Numbered from the stretch's first letter, positions 42,297 through 54,450 are shown. The stretch: 64,000 nucleotides of DNA from Bradyrhizobium quebecense (GCF_013373795.3 NZ_CP088022.1:6882001-6946000), one strand, 5' to 3'. Translations and numbers: made by a program. The notes: generated from the letters alone by a model not told the origin.

Positions 42297-42896
42297 GCCC
42301 TTGCGATACACCCAGACCCGCGCGGGCGGAAGGTTCATCCAGATCCGCTCGGACGCCTCGGTGGACACGCCGGGCAGCGACTTCGGAATCGGGGGCGCCA
42401 CCGAATAGGTGAACTGTACGAACGGCGCACCGGGCGCGAGGGCCAGGAAGGCGTCGCGGACCAGCTTCAGGCGGGTCAGCATCGGCTTGGTGACCAGCGG
42501 CAGGCCGGAGACCACGGCCGAGGCCGGAGACTTCATGACGTCCCACAACGTATCGCGAAGCCTGTAGGCGTCGCCCTGGACCACCTTGGCCTGCGGATAG
42601 CGTTCGCGCAGCAACGCACAGAAGCCGGGATTGTATTCAACCAGGACGAGACGCTTTTGATCGACGCCGTGCTCGATCAGCGCATTGGTGATCGCACCGG
42701 TGCCGGGTCCGAGCTCGACAACCGGTCCTTCGGCTTCGGGATCGACATATTGCGCCATGGTGCGCGCGAGCAGCCGCCCGGACGGCATCACCGCGCCCAT
42801 ATGCAGCGGCTTCTCGATCCATGAACGGAGAAAACGAACCTCGTCGTCAAGACGCAGGGGCTTCTTCGACGCACGCACGGACGATTGCAGAGGCAT
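42294..42896 (-). CDS. pmtA: PmtA-type phospholipid N-methyltransferase
   Basis: A 200-residue SAM-dependent methyltransferase. The SAM-binding block is VVELGPGTGAITNAL, followed by LVLVEYNPGFCALLRERYP and KVVQGDAYRLRD. These blocks, with SGLPLVTKPMLTRLKLVRD, FVQFTYSVAPPIP and SERIWMNLPPARVWVYRKG, correspond closely to what I know of the Sinorhizobium-type PmtA, which methylates phosphatidylethanolamine stepwise toward phosphatidylcholine, a major lipid needed in plant-interacting rhizobia. A TTG nine codons upstream is an alternative start. It lies downstream of dnaJ in the same direction. Confidence 0.85.
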   Translation of the reverse strand: MPLQSSVRASKKPLRLDDEVRFLRSWIEKPLHMGAVMPSGRLLARTMAQYVDPEAEGPVVELGPGTGAITNALIEHGVDQKRLVLVEYNPGFCALLRERYPQAKVVQGDAYRLRDTLWDVMKSPASAVVSGLPLVTKPMLTRLKLVRDAFLALAPGAPFVQFTYSVAPPIPKSLPGVSTEASERIWMNLPPARVWVYRKG

Positions 42897-42996
42897 GTCG
42901 CTACCAGGCGGGACCGCGCACAATCGAGCGGTTGTCAGAAAACAGTCATAAACACGTATAGATCGAAGTCGTTACGGTCAAGCATAACGACTGCGG

Positions 42997-44127
42997 CTAG
43001 ACGGAGCGGCTTCCGAAGAAGTCCTTGACCTTAGAGAAGAAACCCGCTGCCTCCGGTTGCGTTGCCCCGGACGAGAGTTTTTCGAACTCCATCAGCAATT
43101 CTTGCTGCTTCTTGGTCAGATTCTGCGGCGTTTCAACCACAACCTGGACATACATGTCGCCGGTCTGGCGCGAGCGGAGCACCGGCATACCCTTTGATGC
43201 GATGCGGAATCGGCGGCTGGACTGGGTCCCGGCCGGCACCTTCACCTTGGTCTGGCCCTTGTCGATCGTCGGCACCTCGAACTCGCCGCCGAGGGCTGCG
43301 GTCACCATCGAGATCGGCACGCGGCAGTGCAGGTCGGCGCCGTCGCGCTGGAAGAACTGGTGCGTGGTCAGCGACAGGAAGATGTAGAGGTCGCCGGGCG
43401 GCCCGCCGCGGACACCGGCCTCGCCTTCGCCGGCGAGACGAATACGGGTGCCATCCTCGACACCCGGAGGAATGTTGACCGACAGCGTGCGCTCGCGCGT
43501 CACCCGGCCGGAACCGGCACAGGAGGCGCAGGCGTCCTCGATCATCTGCCCGCGGCCCTGACAGCCGGGGCAGGTCCGCTCCAGCGTGAAGAAGCCCTGG
43601 GCCTGCCGGATACGGCCGGCGCCGCCGCAATGCGAGCAGGTCTTCGGCTTGGTGCCGGCCTTGGCGCCGGTGCCGGAGCAGGATTCGCAGGTCACCGAGA
43701 CCGGGATCTCGATCTGCGCGGTCTTGCCCTGGAAGGCCTCCTCGAGCGTGATCTCCATGTTGTAGCGCAGGTCGGCACCGCGTTCGCGGCCGCCACCGCC
43801 GCGGCGCTGCCCGGCCATGCCGAACAGGTCCTCGAAGATGTCGGAGAAGGAGGAGGCGAAGCCGGCGCCGAAGCCGGGACCGCCACCGCCCATGCCCTGC
43901 TCGAAAGCGGCATGGCCGAAGCGGTCATAGGCGGCGCGCTTGTCGCCGTCCTTCAGCACCTCATAGGCTTCGTTGATTTCCTTGAACCGGACCTCGCTGG
44001 TGGCGTCGCCCGGATTCTTGTCCGGATGCCATTTCATCGCGAGTTTGCGGAAAGCCGATTTCAGCTTGGTCTCGTCCGCGTTCCGCTCGACCTCGAGGGT
44101 CTCGTAATAGCAGCGCTTGGTGGACAT
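42997..44127 (-). CDS. dnaJ: chaperone DnaJ
   Basis: A 376-residue full-length J-protein. The J domain has the HPD motif in [10 protein letters not shown]; a Gly/Phe-rich linker follows (about 72-112); the zinc region shows the four repeats [24 protein letters not shown] and CASCAGSG; the C-terminal substrate-binding and dimer domains end the protein. It stimulates DnaK ATPase and delivers unfolded substrates. It lies 170 bases downstream of dnaK in the same direction, the classical operon, and a long leader without a promoter-like sequence that I can recognise separates them. Confidence 0.97.
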   Translation of the reverse strand: MSTKRCYYETLEVERNADETKLKSAFRKLAMKWHPDKNPGDATSEVRFKEINEAYEVLKDGDKRAAYDRFGHAAFEQGMGGGGPGFGAGFASSFSDIFEDLFGMAGQRRGGGGRERGADLRYNMEITLEEAFQGKTAQIEIPVSVTCESCSGTGAKAGTKPKTCSHCGGAGRIRQAQGFFTLERTCPGCQGRGQMIEDACASCAGSGRVTRERTLSVNIPPGVEDGTRIRLAGEGEAGVRGGPPGDLYIFLSLTTHQFFQRDGADLHCRVPISMVTAALGGEFEVPTIDKGQTKVKVPAGTQSSRRFRIASKGMPVLRSRQTGDMYVQVVVETPQNLTKKQQELLMEFEKLSSGATQPEAAGFFSKVKDFFGSRSV

Positions 44128-44297
44128 CCTTCAATTCCGTCCGAAGTTCATCGCGATCGCCAAAGATTGCGCTGAGGATTGCGTCAAGGATTGCGCCTGT
44201 CTGGAAGATGCAGCGATCGCCTTAAAGAAAAATGACCCCCACTCCTCCGAGACGCGTCGCGTGCTCTTTGGTGTGAGGGCCATGATCGCAAGCCCGC

Positions 44298-46199
<1,902 letters not shown>

Positions 46200-46304
46200 G
46201 GTTTTGATATCCTCTTTGCTACGGCAGGTTGGTTGGGCCCTGACGGCGCTCCGTACCGAACCCCCAGACGTTCACATACTCGCGATATTGCGACGGTGAG
46301 CCTG

Positions 46305-46332
46305 ATATAGGAGAGAGGGTCCTGCCCGCAAG
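46305..46332 (-). promoter_or_regulatory. RpoH (sigma-32) heat-shock promoter of dnaK
   Basis: On the minus strand CTTG is followed after 17 bases by CCTATAT. This matches the alphaproteobacterial RpoH consensus (CTTG, 17-18 bases, CCTATnT). The start would lie about 100 bases before the dnaK ATG. A heat-shock operator (CIRCE) was not found nearby. Confidence 0.7.
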
Positions 46333-46752
46333 GACTGGACGCAACGTTGAGGCCTGAAAAGACTGACGTTTGAAAGATTGTGTCAGCCCGGCCGCGGCAC
46401 CGGTTCAAGCCCAGACCAAGTTAACAAATCGGCAAGAATGCCGTCCACCGCGACGTCAGCGCTGTTGAGTGAACGCTCACAAACGTCGTATGCGAGAGCG
46501 GCGCACGAGTCGAGGGCGCGCTGTTTGGCCGCTGGCGGCCGCAGGCGGTCGTTCCTGGAAACCTCGGGAAACTGGAAAGTGCCTGCCAGTCAAGGCGAAA
46601 AGCCCATGGAATCGAACCGGCTGGCCTGGAGCGGAGATTTGGCGGCCTGTTGCAGGGCCATCAAAACCGCTAAAAGCGGTCCGACTGAAGAGGCCATCCA
46701 GCCCTGCACCGGCCCCGTTGCGCGGCCACCAAGCAAAACCGGTAGATCCCCC
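46333..46752. other. 420-base intergenic region
   Basis: Between the dnaK promoter and a plus-strand exported-protein gene. The only structure noticed is a small ACCGC-TAAAA-GCGGT hairpin near 46670. No reading frame looks real. The promoter of the exported protein gene is presumably here. Confidence 0.5.
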
Positions 46753-47688
46753 ATGACGCCTTTTCGAGTTCTCGTTGCGGTTGCCTTGCTGATTGCTGCC
46801 ACCTGTCGTGGCTTTGCCGCCGACGTGGTGTTTCCGCCGGGCGCGCATGTCGGGATGAAACCGCTGGTGGGCCTCGTCCGCGCCAAATCCTTCGTCGGCT
46901 TCGAGACCGAGGACCAGGGCGTCAAGGTCCTGATCGCCGACCTGCCCGCGGACGCCTACAACGAGGTCGTGACTGCCTTCAAGGCCAACCCGGCCGGTAC
47001 CGGAAACATCAAGCCCGAGAGCCTCGAGACGCCGGCCGGCCTCGCCTACTACACCGTGGAGAGCGCCCGCGACGGCGCCAGCAATGTGCGGCGCTATTCC
47101 ATGATCCTGCCGGGGCCGACCTTCTCCGGCTATGTCGCGGTGCAGGTGCCGGAGAACGCGAGCAAAATCTACACCGACGACGCCGTCCGGCAGATGTTCG
47201 CCTCCGCCGAAATCCGCAAGGAGGTGCCGGTCGACGAGCAGCTCGCCATGATGCCGTTCAAGGTCACCGAGCTCAGCAGCTTCAAGAACATCCGCATGCT
47301 GGCGCCGGGCGCAGCGCTGCTGATGGCCGACGGCGACGACAAGGGCCTGGAGACCAAGCCCTTCATGCTGCTCGGCGTGATCGCTTCGGCGCCGGCCACG
47401 CCCGATGATCGCGGCCGCTTTGCCCAGCAGATCGCCACCACGATCCCCGGCGTGCGCGATGGGCGGATCACCATGTCCGAACCGATCCGGATCGACGGCC
47501 AGCCCGGCTTCGAGACCCGGATCGACGCCGTCAGCGGCAAGGACAACACCCCGGTGACCATCGTGCAGTGGCTGCGGTTCGGCGGGCAGACATCGCTGCG
47601 GATCATCGGCAGCTCGCCGCGCACCGATTGGGAGACCGCCTTCCCGCGCTTCCGCGCGGTCCGCGACGGCATCCAGCCGCGCGGCTGA
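46753..47688 (+). CDS. exported protein of unknown function
   Basis: A 311-residue protein with a Sec signal peptide (MTPFRVLVAVALLIAATCRGFAADV, cleavage after FAA). The mature part starts with FPPGAHVGMKPLVGL and has many short strands, and shows no family I can name. It looks like an envelope-located protein with no predicted membrane anchor. The start was chosen because the signal peptide begins there; the open frame extends 125 codons further up with non-protein-like composition. Divergent from dnaK; it may have its own promoter in the region between. Next to it is a nicotinamidase gene in the same direction, 96 bases on. Confidence 0.75.
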   Translation: MTPFRVLVAVALLIAATCRGFAADVVFPPGAHVGMKPLVGLVRAKSFVGFETEDQGVKVLIADLPADAYNEVVTAFKANPAGTGNIKPESLETPAGLAYYTVESARDGASNVRRYSMILPGPTFSGYVAVQVPENASKIYTDDAVRQMFASAEIRKEVPVDEQLAMMPFKVTELSSFKNIRMLAPGAALLMADGDDKGLETKPFMLLGVIASAPATPDDRGRFAQQIATTIPGVRDGRITMSEPIRIDGQPGFETRIDAVSGKDNTPVTIVQWLRFGGQTSLRIIGSSPRTDWETAFPRFRAVRDGIQPRG

Positions 47689-47784
47689 TCGGCCGTTCGC
47701 AAGGCCGGTTGGAAAAATCCCACTTTCGTCGTTCGCCGAACGGAACTAGCCTCCTCGCGCGGTATCAAAGCGAGGAGGGGCGCG

Positions 47785-48495
47785 ATGTTGGATCGACGAC
47801 AGATAGTTGCAGGCCTCGGCACGTTGGCGCTTGCGACCCTGGTTCCCAGGAATCTCTGGGCCGCTGCGATCAAGCCCGACGAGGGCTCCGCGCTGCTCGT
47901 GATCGACGTCCAGAACTGCTTCCTGCCCGGCGGCAGCCTCGCGGTGAAGGACGGCGAGCAGGTGGTGCCTGTCATCAACAAGATCGCCAAGAGCTTTGCC
48001 AATGTGGTGATGACGCAGGACTGGCATACGCCCGGACACGTCTCGTTTGCCTCGGTCCATGCCGGCAAGAAGCCGTTCGAGACCATCGACCTCGCCTACG
48101 GCAAGCAGGTGCTGTGGCCCGACCACTGCGTGCAGGGCACCGACGGCGCCTCGCTGTCGAAGGATCTCGCGATCCCGCAGGCCGAGCTGATCATCCGCAA
48201 GGGTTTTCACAAGGACGTCGACAGCTACTCCGCCTTCACCGAAGCCGACGGCAAGACCACCACCGGGCTTGCCGCCTATCTGAAGGCGCGCAATGTCGAG
48301 CGGGTTTTCGTGGCCGGGCTCGCCACCGATTTCTGCGTGGCATGGACCGCGCTCGATGCGCGCAAGGCCGGCTTCGAAACCTATGTCGTAGAGGACGCCT
48401 GCCGCGGCATCGACACCCAGGGGTCGCTGGCCAAGGCCTGGACCGACATGGACAAGGCCGGTGTCAAGCGGATCCAGTCGTCCGATATCGGGTAA
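47785..48495 (+). CDS. pncA: nicotinamidase with an N-terminal signal peptide
   Basis: A 236-residue amidohydrolase that converts nicotinamide to nicotinate. The catalytic Asp is in LLVIDVQNCFLPGG, the Lys in LIIRKGFHKD and the Cys in GLATDFCVAWTAL; the metal site is QDWHTPGHVSF. The normal cytoplasmic enzyme starts near the SALLVIDVQ strand. Here about 27 residues precede it and resemble a signal peptide (DRRQIVAGLGTLALATLV, with RR), suggesting periplasmic location or an evolved leader. The start has GAGGGG upstream. Followed by an AraC regulator after 24 bases. Periplasmic nicotinamidase would salvage nicotinamide outside the cell. Confidence 0.9.
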   Translation: MLDRRQIVAGLGTLALATLVPRNLWAAAIKPDEGSALLVIDVQNCFLPGGSLAVKDGEQVVPVINKIAKSFANVVMTQDWHTPGHVSFASVHAGKKPFETIDLAYGKQVLWPDHCVQGTDGASLSKDLAIPQAELIIRKGFHKDVDSYSAFTEADGKTTTGLAAYLKARNVERVFVAGLATDFCVAWTALDARKAGFETYVVEDACRGIDTQGSLAKAWTDMDKAGVKRIQSSDIG

Positions 48496-48519
48496 GTCGC
48501 GGCCTCGCGCGAGATTCGC

Positions 48520-49374
48520 ATGGCCGAGTTTGAGGCCCCCGTCGCATTCGACTTCGCGCGACGCCCGCCGTCGCCGCGCATGGCAGGCCTGATTGTCGGA
48601 ATTACAGGTTACCGCGAGACGGCGGCAGGCCACTTCTTCCACCGTCAGACCGCACCGCTGATCGTGCCGTTGATCATCAGCTTCGGCTCGCCCTATCTAA
48701 TCGCGCTCGCGCGTCGGCCTGGACCATCCGACCGTCAGCTGAGCTTCACGGCCGGACTGCACGCCGGACCCGTCAACATCGAGTCCGACGGCTGCGCCGA
48801 ATCCGTGCAGGTGGATTTCACGCCGCTTGGCGCCTATCGCTTCTTCGGCGGCGCCATTGCCGAGCTCACCGGGCGCATGGTCGATCTTGGTGATGTGCTG
48901 GGCCGCGATGGGCGGCGGCTGCGCGAGCAAATCGGCGCTGTACCGTGCTGGCGGCGCCGCTTCGACCTGATTGAGGATTTCGTACTTCGCCGCCTCGGCC
49001 GCGGGCCGTCCGAGGAAGTCGCGTTCGCTTATCGAATGTTGGCGCGATCGGGCGGCACCGCCCGGATCACGGCGATCGCTTCGGAGATCGGTTGGAGCCG
49101 TAAACACCTCGCTGGCCGGTTTCGATCCGAGCTCGGCCTCGCGCCCAAGCCGGTGGCGCGCATGATGCGCTTTCATCAGGCTTGCCGGCTTGCGCAGTCT
49201 GGCGCAGCCGACGGCTGGGCCACAATCGCTGCCGAGAGCGGCTACGCCGATCAAGCCCATCTCGCTCGCGAGTTCGTCGAGTTTGCCGGGGAACCACCGA
49301 CCGCCTGGGCACGCCGCCTGACGCAGTCCGACAGCCGGCTCTCCCATTCCGGCGAGCTGCTGTCGGACTGGTAA
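48520..49374 (+). CDS. AraC family transcriptional regulator
   Basis: A 284-residue regulator. The C-terminal double helix-turn-helix is evident: TAIASEIGWSRKHLAGRF and then WATIAAESGYADQAHLAREF, the second with the typical F/Y-x-D-x-x-H/Y-F-x-R-x-F-like pattern (ADQAHLAREFVEFAG). The N-terminal ~170 residues form a ligand-binding region that I cannot assign to a defined family. It is followed after 68 bases by a glyoxalase-superfamily gene in the same direction, so the two probably belong together: the AraC protein may control the VOC gene. No known target. Confidence 0.8.
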   Translation: MAEFEAPVAFDFARRPPSPRMAGLIVGITGYRETAAGHFFHRQTAPLIVPLIISFGSPYLIALARRPGPSDRQLSFTAGLHAGPVNIESDGCAESVQVDFTPLGAYRFFGGAIAELTGRMVDLGDVLGRDGRRLREQIGAVPCWRRRFDLIEDFVLRRLGRGPSEEVAFAYRMLARSGGTARITAIASEIGWSRKHLAGRFRSELGLAPKPVARMMRFHQACRLAQSGAADGWATIAAESGYADQAHLAREFVEFAGEPPTAWARRLTQSDSRLSHSGELLSDW

Positions 49375-49442
49375 CAAACCTTCAAGCCGAAGCCGGATTG
49401 CCTCGTGCAGAGTGGCGCCATCAGCCAAGGAGATGAGCCCCC

Positions 49443-49868
49443 ATGACGCACGACATCGAACCGCCCCGCATCTACCCGACCCTGCGCTGCAAGGACGCCG
49501 AGGCGATGATCGGCTGGCTCAAGACAGTGATCGGATTCACCGAGCACGTGGTCTACCGCGACGGCGGCGTGATCCACCATGCCGAGCTTGCCTACGGTTC
49601 CTCGATGCTGATGCTGGGGCAGAGCCGCGACGATGCCTATGGCAGGCTGGTCGGCGATGTCACCGGCCGCCGCACCGATTCAATCTACATCGCCGTCGAC
49701 GATCCCGACGCCCTGCATGCGAAGGCCAGGGCGGCGGGTGCAAAGATCGAAATGGAACTGCGTGATACCGACTACGGCAGCCGCGATTTCGCCTGCCGTG
49801 ACCCGGAAGGAAATCTCTGGAGCTTCGGCACCTATTGGCCGAAGGCTCATGAGAAGCCGCTGGCGTGA
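49443..49868 (+). CDS. VOC (glyoxalase/bleomycin-resistance) superfamily protein
   Basis: A 141-residue protein with the two beta-alpha-beta-beta-beta modules of the vicinal-oxygen-chelate fold. It shows RIYPTLRCKDAEAMIGWLK, HHAELAYGSSMLMLGQ and ACRDPEGNLWSFGTYWP. The first metal ligand position is doubtful and the last (Glu of DPEGN) is present, so it may be an enzyme or a binding protein. It follows an AraC gene; such pairs are common and often concern toxic compound resistance. Function unknown. Confidence 0.8.
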   Translation: MTHDIEPPRIYPTLRCKDAEAMIGWLKTVIGFTEHVVYRDGGVIHHAELAYGSSMLMLGQSRDDAYGRLVGDVTGRRTDSIYIAVDDPDALHAKARAAGAKIEMELRDTDYGSRDFACRDPEGNLWSFGTYWPKAHEKPLA

Positions 49869-49913
49869 CACGACAGCAGCAAGCTCACAGCTTCAGGCCC
49901 GGCGTCGAAGCAA

Positions 49914-50519
49914 TCAGACCGTGATGTCGGCGCTCGGAGCGGCCTTGGCGCCGCCCTTGGAGACGCCGACCAGCGCCGGACGCAGGATGCGATCGCCGAT
50001 CATGTAGCCGGCCTGCACGACCTGCACCACCGTGCCCGACGGCACCGAGGTGTCAGGCACCTCAAACATCGCCTGCTGGAAGTTCGGATCGAACTTCTCG
50101 CCGATCGGATCGAACTTCTTCACGCCGTTCTTCTCCAGCGCGTTGAGCAGCGACCGCTCGGTCAGCTCGACGCCTTCGATCAGCGCCTTCAGGCCGGGAT
50201 CGGCGGCTTCCTTGGTCTCGGCCGGCACCGCGTCGAGCGCGCGCTGCAGATTGTCGGCGATATCGAGCACGTCGCGGGCGAAGCCGGTGATGCCGTAGGT
50301 CTTGGCGTCGGCAACCTCGCGGCGGGTGCGCTGACGGAGGTTCTCCATCTCGGCCAGCGTGCGCAGCGTGCGGTCCTTCGCCTCGGCGAGTTCCTTGGCC
50401 AGCGCCTCGGCCGATCCCACCTCGGGATCGTCGGGCATGATGTAGGGCTTCGAAACCACGGGCTCACCCGTCGGCGCCGAATTCTCGGTGTTGTCATTGG
50501 CCCGGTTCGGATCGGTCAT
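49914..50519 (-). CDS. grpE: nucleotide exchange factor GrpE
   Basis: A 201-residue DnaK co-chaperone that releases ADP. A disordered N-terminus is followed by the long coiled-coil ([18 protein letters not shown], then [16 protein letters not shown]) and the C-terminal beta domain with [17 protein letters not shown] and [20 protein letters not shown], the family signature. It lies 164 bases after hrcA in the same direction and has its own candidate RpoH promoter in that gap. The last residues are hydrophilic; length is normal. Confidence 0.96.
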   Translation of the reverse strand: MTDPNRANDNTENSAPTGEPVVSKPYIMPDDPEVGSAEALAKELAEAKDRTLRTLAEMENLRQRTRREVADAKTYGITGFARDVLDIADNLQRALDAVPAETKEAADPGLKALIEGVELTERSLLNALEKNGVKKFDPIGEKFDPNFQQAMFEVPDTSVPSGTVVQVVQAGYMIGDRILRPALVGVSKGGAKAAPSADITV

Positions 50520-50574
50520 GGCTTGCCTTCTCGAAAACTCGCGTCGGTTCAAATCTTGGGGATTGCTTGCCGGG

Positions 50575-50603
50575 ATATCGTGCTTTGGGCGGCGAAAATC
50601 AAG
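50575..50603 (-). promoter_or_regulatory. candidate RpoH promoter of grpE
   Basis: On the minus strand CTTG, 17 bases, then CACGATAT, resembling the RpoH pattern but with a weaker -10. The expected start lies about 50 bases before the grpE ATG. The same spacing as the dnaK promoter supports it; experimental start mapping would be needed to accept it. Confidence 0.4.
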
Positions 50604-50683
50604 CGTAACATACCGGCTCCGGGAACAGGCACCTCCGGCTTGGGCAACGAAAACCCGTCAAATGAAAGCGAAATCCGCTCCGG

Positions 50684-51772
50684 TCAGCCGCCCAGCATCT
50701 TGCTGACGATGCGCGCGGCATAATCCACGGTCGGAATCACCCGCGCATAGTTCAGCCGCGTCGGCCCGATCACGCCGAGCACGCCGACGATCCGGCCCTG
50801 GGCGTCGCCGTAGGGCGCGATGATGGTGGAGGAACCCGACAGCGAGAACAGCTTGTTCTCCGAGCCGATAAAGATCCGCACGCCCTCGCCGCGCTCGGCA
50901 CGGCCGAGCAGATCGATCACGCCGCGCTTGGTCTCGAGATCGTCGAACAGCGACTTGATGCGCTCAAGATCGTCCAGCGCATGCAGATCCTCGAGCAGAT
51001 TGGCGTGGCCGCGCACGATCAGCTGGCGGTCCTCGTTCGCGCCGCCGGACCAGCTCGCGATGCCGGCCGCGACGACCTTTTGCGTGAGCTGATCAAGCTC
51101 GGCGCGGTTTTGCGTCAATGCCGTCTCGAGCTCGAGCCGCGCTTCGGCCAGCGTCCGGCCGCGGATCCGCGCATTGAGGAAATTGGTCGCTTCGGTCAGG
51201 GCCGAGGACGGCACGCCCGGCGGCAGCGCCAGCACCCGGTTTTCGACCTGGCCGTCTTCGCCGACCAGCACGACCAGCGCCTTCTCCGGCTCCAGCCGCA
51301 CGAATTCAATGTGCTTCAACCGCGCATTCGACTTCTGCGTCAGCACCACAGCCGCGGCACGGGTCAGCCCCGACAGCCGCGTCAGCGCTTCGCCAAGCGC
51401 CGCCTCGACCGACTGCGCGCGATCGACGGCCGCCAGCTGGGTCTGGATCGATTGCCGTTCGGCCTCGGTGAGGTCGCCGACCTGCATCAGGGCGTCGACG
51501 AAGAAACGCAGGCCGAGTTCGGTCGGCAACCGGCCCGCCGAGGTGTGCGGCGCATAGATCAGGCCGAGCTGCTCGAGGTCCGACATCACATTGCGGACCG
51601 AGGCCGGCGACAGCGGTAATGCGATCAGGCGCGAGATATTGCGCGAGCCGACCGGCTCGCCGGTCGCGAGATAGCTTTCGACGATTTGACGAAAAATGTC
51701 GCGCGACCGCTCATTGAGCTGGGCGAGCCCGGCATGCGGCGCGATCAGGCCGATCGGATCGTGATGAGTCAC
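50684..51772 (-). CDS. hrcA: heat-inducible transcription repressor HrcA
   Basis: A 362-residue repressor of CIRCE operators. The N-terminal winged-helix domain ([20 protein letters not shown] with [12 protein letters not shown]) and the following dimer region, [13 protein letters not shown] and the C-terminal [18 protein letters not shown] are family blocks. I chose GTG at THHDPIGL with AGGGA seven bases upstream; the open frame extends five codons further. No CIRCE was found in this window, so its targets (typically groESL) are elsewhere. It precedes grpE in the same direction and is divergent from rph. Confidence 0.95.
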   Translation of the reverse strand: MTHHDPIGLIAPHAGLAQLNERSRDIFRQIVESYLATGEPVGSRNISRLIALPLSPASVRNVMSDLEQLGLIYAPHTSAGRLPTELGLRFFVDALMQVGDLTEAERQSIQTQLAAVDRAQSVEAALGEALTRLSGLTRAAAVVLTQKSNARLKHIEFVRLEPEKALVVLVGEDGQVENRVLALPPGVPSSALTEATNFLNARIRGRTLAEARLELETALTQNRAELDQLTQKVVAAGIASWSGGANEDRQLIVRGHANLLEDLHALDDLERIKSLFDDLETKRGVIDLLGRAERGEGVRIFIGSENKLFSLSGSSTIIAPYGDAQGRIVGVLGVIGPTRLNYARVIPTVDYAARIVSKMLGG

Positions 51773-51945
51773 ACTCCAGTCCCTCACAATTGCTGTCTAA
51801 TTTGTCGATCCGGGAGGCCGGTGACAAGCATGCATTCACCCCCTTGATACCGGGACGTTACCGGGGCCGAAAACCCTTGCCGCTGCCCCTTCCCCCTCCT
51901 ACAAGCACGGCCAACTCATTTTCTCGGAATTCTGGAGGATTTCCA

Positions 51946-52659
51946 ATGCGGCCAAGCCGCCGTGCGCCCGATGAACTGCGTCCCGTGTCGCTGGAACGCG
52001 GCGTCGTCAAATATGCCGAGGGTTCCTGCATGGTGAAGTTCGGCGACACCCATGTGCTGGTGACCGCCACGCTGGAAGAGCGGTTGCCGCCGTGGCTGAA
52101 GGGCCAGGGCCGCGGCTGGGTTACCGCCGAATACGGCATGCTGCCGCGCGCCACCCTGGAACGCACGCGCCGCGAGGCCTCCGCCGGCAAGCAGGGCGGC
52201 CGCACGGTCGAGATCCAGCGGCTGATCGGCCGCTCGCTGCGCGCGGCCGTCGACCTCGAGGCGCTCGGCGAGCGCCAGATCACGGTCGATTGCGACGTTA
52301 TCCAGGCCGATGGCGGCACCCGCACCGCCTCGATCACCGGTGCCTGGGTGGCGCTGGCCGACTGCATCAACTGGATGAAGACCCGCAACATGCTGAAGAG
52401 CAACGTGTTGCGCGACAACGTGGCGGCGATCTCCTGCGGCATCTACCAGGGCACGCCGGTGCTCGATCTCGACTATGCCGAGGACTCCGAGGCGGACACC
52501 GACGCCAATTTCGTCATGACCGGCGACGGCCGCATCATCGAGGTGCAGGGCACCGCCGAGAAGACACCGTTCTCGGAAGGTGAATTCCTGGCGCTGATGG
52601 CACTGGCGCGCAAAGGTGTCGCGCGTCTGGTCGACTTGCAAAAGATCGCGGTGGCGTAG
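51946..52659 (+). CDS. rph: ribonuclease PH
   Basis: A 237-residue phosphorolytic exoribonuclease that trims tRNA 3' ends. Conserved blocks are [17 protein letters not shown] opening ([18 protein letters not shown]), [39 protein letters not shown] and [19 protein letters not shown], which carry the RNA- and phosphate-binding residues. GGAGGA lies eight bases before the ATG. It is followed by rdgB at 11 bases and hemW, so the three make one operon. Divergent from hrcA, with which it shares the intergenic promoter region. Confidence 0.96.
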   Translation: MRPSRRAPDELRPVSLERGVVKYAEGSCMVKFGDTHVLVTATLEERLPPWLKGQGRGWVTAEYGMLPRATLERTRREASAGKQGGRTVEIQRLIGRSLRAAVDLEALGERQITVDCDVIQADGGTRTASITGAWVALADCINWMKTRNMLKSNVLRDNVAAISCGIYQGTPVLDLDYAEDSEADTDANFVMTGDGRIIEVQGTAEKTPFSEGEFLALMALARKGVARLVDLQKIAVA

Positions 52660-52670
52660 TCAGATTGGCC

Positions 52671-53306
52671 ATGCATCGCCGAATCACCGGAAGGCTCGTC
52701 ATCGCCACCCATAATCCCGGCAAGCTTGCCGAGATGCGGGAACTGCTGGCGCCGCACGGCGTGGAGGCGGTGTCGGCCGGCGAGCTCGGGCTCGCCGAGC
52801 CCGACGAGACCGGCGACAACTTTCGCGCCAATGCGGCGATCAAGGCCATCGCGGCCGCGAAGGCCTCTGGACTGCCGGCCTTCGCCGACGATTCCGGCCT
52901 CGTGGTCGACGCGCTCGACGGCGCACCCGGGATCTACTCGGCGCGCTGGGCCGGCGAGGGCAAGGACTTCAAGGCGGCGATGACGCGGATCGAGCGCTTG
53001 CTGCAGGAGCGCGGCGCCATCGCGCCGGACCAGCGCAGGGCGCACTTCGTCTCCGCGCTGTGCGTGGCCTGGCCCGACGATCACCTCGAAGAGGTCGAGG
53101 CCCGTGCCGATGGAACCCTGGTCTGGCCGCCGCGCGGCACCGCCGGATTCGGCTATGATCCGGCTTTCCTGCCCGACGGCTACACGCGGACCTTTGGCGA
53201 GATGAGCAGCATCGAGAAGCACGGCCTGCCGCCGCTCGGGCTCGGCCTGTCGCATCGCGCCCGCGCCTTCGTGAAGCTCGCGGAGATCTGCCTTGAGCCA
53301 CGCTGA
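52671..53306 (+). CDS. rdgB: dITP/XTP pyrophosphatase (RdgB/HAM1)
   Basis: A 211-residue house-cleaning enzyme that hydrolyses dITP, ITP and XTP. It shows [19 protein letters not shown], the magnesium-binding [20 protein letters not shown] with its acidic set, the [12 protein letters not shown] loop and SHRARAF at the end, as expected. It starts 11 bases after rph; the ATG is not preceded by a strong ribosome site and an in-frame TTG lies two codons before. Its stop overlaps the start of hemW by 14 bases. Confidence 0.95.
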   Translation: MHRRITGRLVIATHNPGKLAEMRELLAPHGVEAVSAGELGLAEPDETGDNFRANAAIKAIAAAKASGLPAFADDSGLVVDALDGAPGIYSARWAGEGKDFKAAMTRIERLLQERGAIAPDQRRAHFVSALCVAWPDDHLEEVEARADGTLVWPPRGTAGFGYDPAFLPDGYTRTFGEMSSIEKHGLPPLGLGLSHRARAFVKLAEICLEPR

Positions 53307-54450
53307 ACGAGAAGCTTTCGGCGTCTACGTGCACTGGCCGTTCTGCCTGTCGAAATGCCCGTATTGCGATTTCAACAGCCACGTCCGGCACGCGCCGGTC
53401 GACGAGGCGCGCTTCGTGCGCGCGTTCGCCCGCGAGATCGAGACCACGGCCGCGCGGGTGCCGGGACGCGAAGTGTCGTCGATCTTCCTCGGCGGCGGCA
53501 CGCCTTCGCTGATGCAGCCGCAGACCGTCGGCGCCGTGCTCGATGCGATCGGCAAGCACTGGCAGGTCTCGCGCGATGTCGAGGTAACGCTCGAGGCCAA
53601 TCCGACCAGCGTCGAGGCGACGCGCTTTCGCGGCTATCGTGCAGCCGGCGTCAACCGCGTCTCGCTCGGCGTACAGGCACTGGACGATGTTTCGCTGAAG
53701 GCATTGGGCCGCCTGCATACCGCGCGCGAGGCGCTCGACGCGGTTGCGATCGCGCGCTCCGCGTTCGACCGCTACTCGTTCGATCTGATTTATGCGCGGC
53801 CCGACCAGACGCCGCAAATGTGGGCGGATGAATTGAAGCAGGCGATCTCGGAAGCGGCCGAGCATCTGTCGCTCTATCAGCTCACGATCGAGGAAGGCAC
53901 GCCGTTCTTCGGGCTGCATGCCGCCGGCAAATTGCAGACCCCGGACGAAGCGACCGCGCGCGCGCTCTACGACGTGACGCAGGAGGTCTGCACCCGCGAG
54001 GGATTGCCGGCCTACGAGATCTCCAACCACGCCCGCACCGGCGCCGAGTGCAAGCACAACCTCGTCTATTGGCGCGGCGAGCAATATGCCGGTATCGGCC
54101 CCGGCGCGCATGGAAGGCTCGACATCGACGGCGTCAGGCACGCGACCGCGACCGAGCGGCGCCCCGAGGCCTGGCTGTTGAACGTCGAGGAGCGCGGTCA
54201 TGGCGTCGTCACCGATGACAGCCTCAACAGCGAAGAACGCGCCGACGAATTCCTCTTGATGGGGCTGCGGCTCGCCGAGGGCATCGATCCCCAGCGCTAT
54301 GCGAAGCTCTCCGGCCGAAAGCTCGATCCGCACCGGATCGCGATGCTGCGCGAGGAAGGCGCGATCGCCGTCGATGCCGACGGAAGGCTGCGCGTGACGA
54401 AGTCGGGATTTCCGGTGCTAGACGCCGTCGTCGCGGATCTCGCGGCCTAG
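53293..54450 (+). CDS. hemW: radical SAM heme chaperone HemW (TTG start)
   Basis: A 385-residue radical-SAM protein of the HemW family (formerly called coproporphyrinogen III oxidase-like), a heme chaperone. The cluster motif is [16 protein letters not shown] (CxxxCxxC), with [12 protein letters not shown] next and the C-terminal HemN region with EDGTPF-like [13 protein letters not shown]. The start is TTG, inside the end of rdgB; no ATG is nearby. It is the last gene of the rph operon. Its stop codon lies immediately before an insertion-sequence nest, so the gene just escaped disruption. Confidence 0.93.
   Translation: MSHAEREAFGVYVHWPFCLSKCPYCDFNSHVRHAPVDEARFVRAFAREIETTAARVPGREVSSIFLGGGTPSLMQPQTVGAVLDAIGKHWQVSRDVEVTLEANPTSVEATRFRGYRAAGVNRVSLGVQALDDVSLKALGRLHTAREALDAVAIARSAFDRYSFDLIYARPDQTPQMWADELKQAISEAAEHLSLYQLTIEEGTPFFGLHAAGKLQTPDEATARALYDVTQEVCTREGLPAYEISNHARTGAECKHNLVYWRGEQYAGIGPGAHGRLDIDGVRHATATERRPEAWLLNVEERGHGVVTDDSLNSEERADEFLLMGLRLAEGIDPQRYAKLSGRKLDPHRIAMLREEGAIAVDADGRLRVTKSGFPVLDAVVADLAA

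Noticed and set aside
44128..44297. A separate dnaJ promoter
   Set aside because: No RpoH or housekeeping pattern of acceptable quality was found in the dnaK-dnaJ gap.
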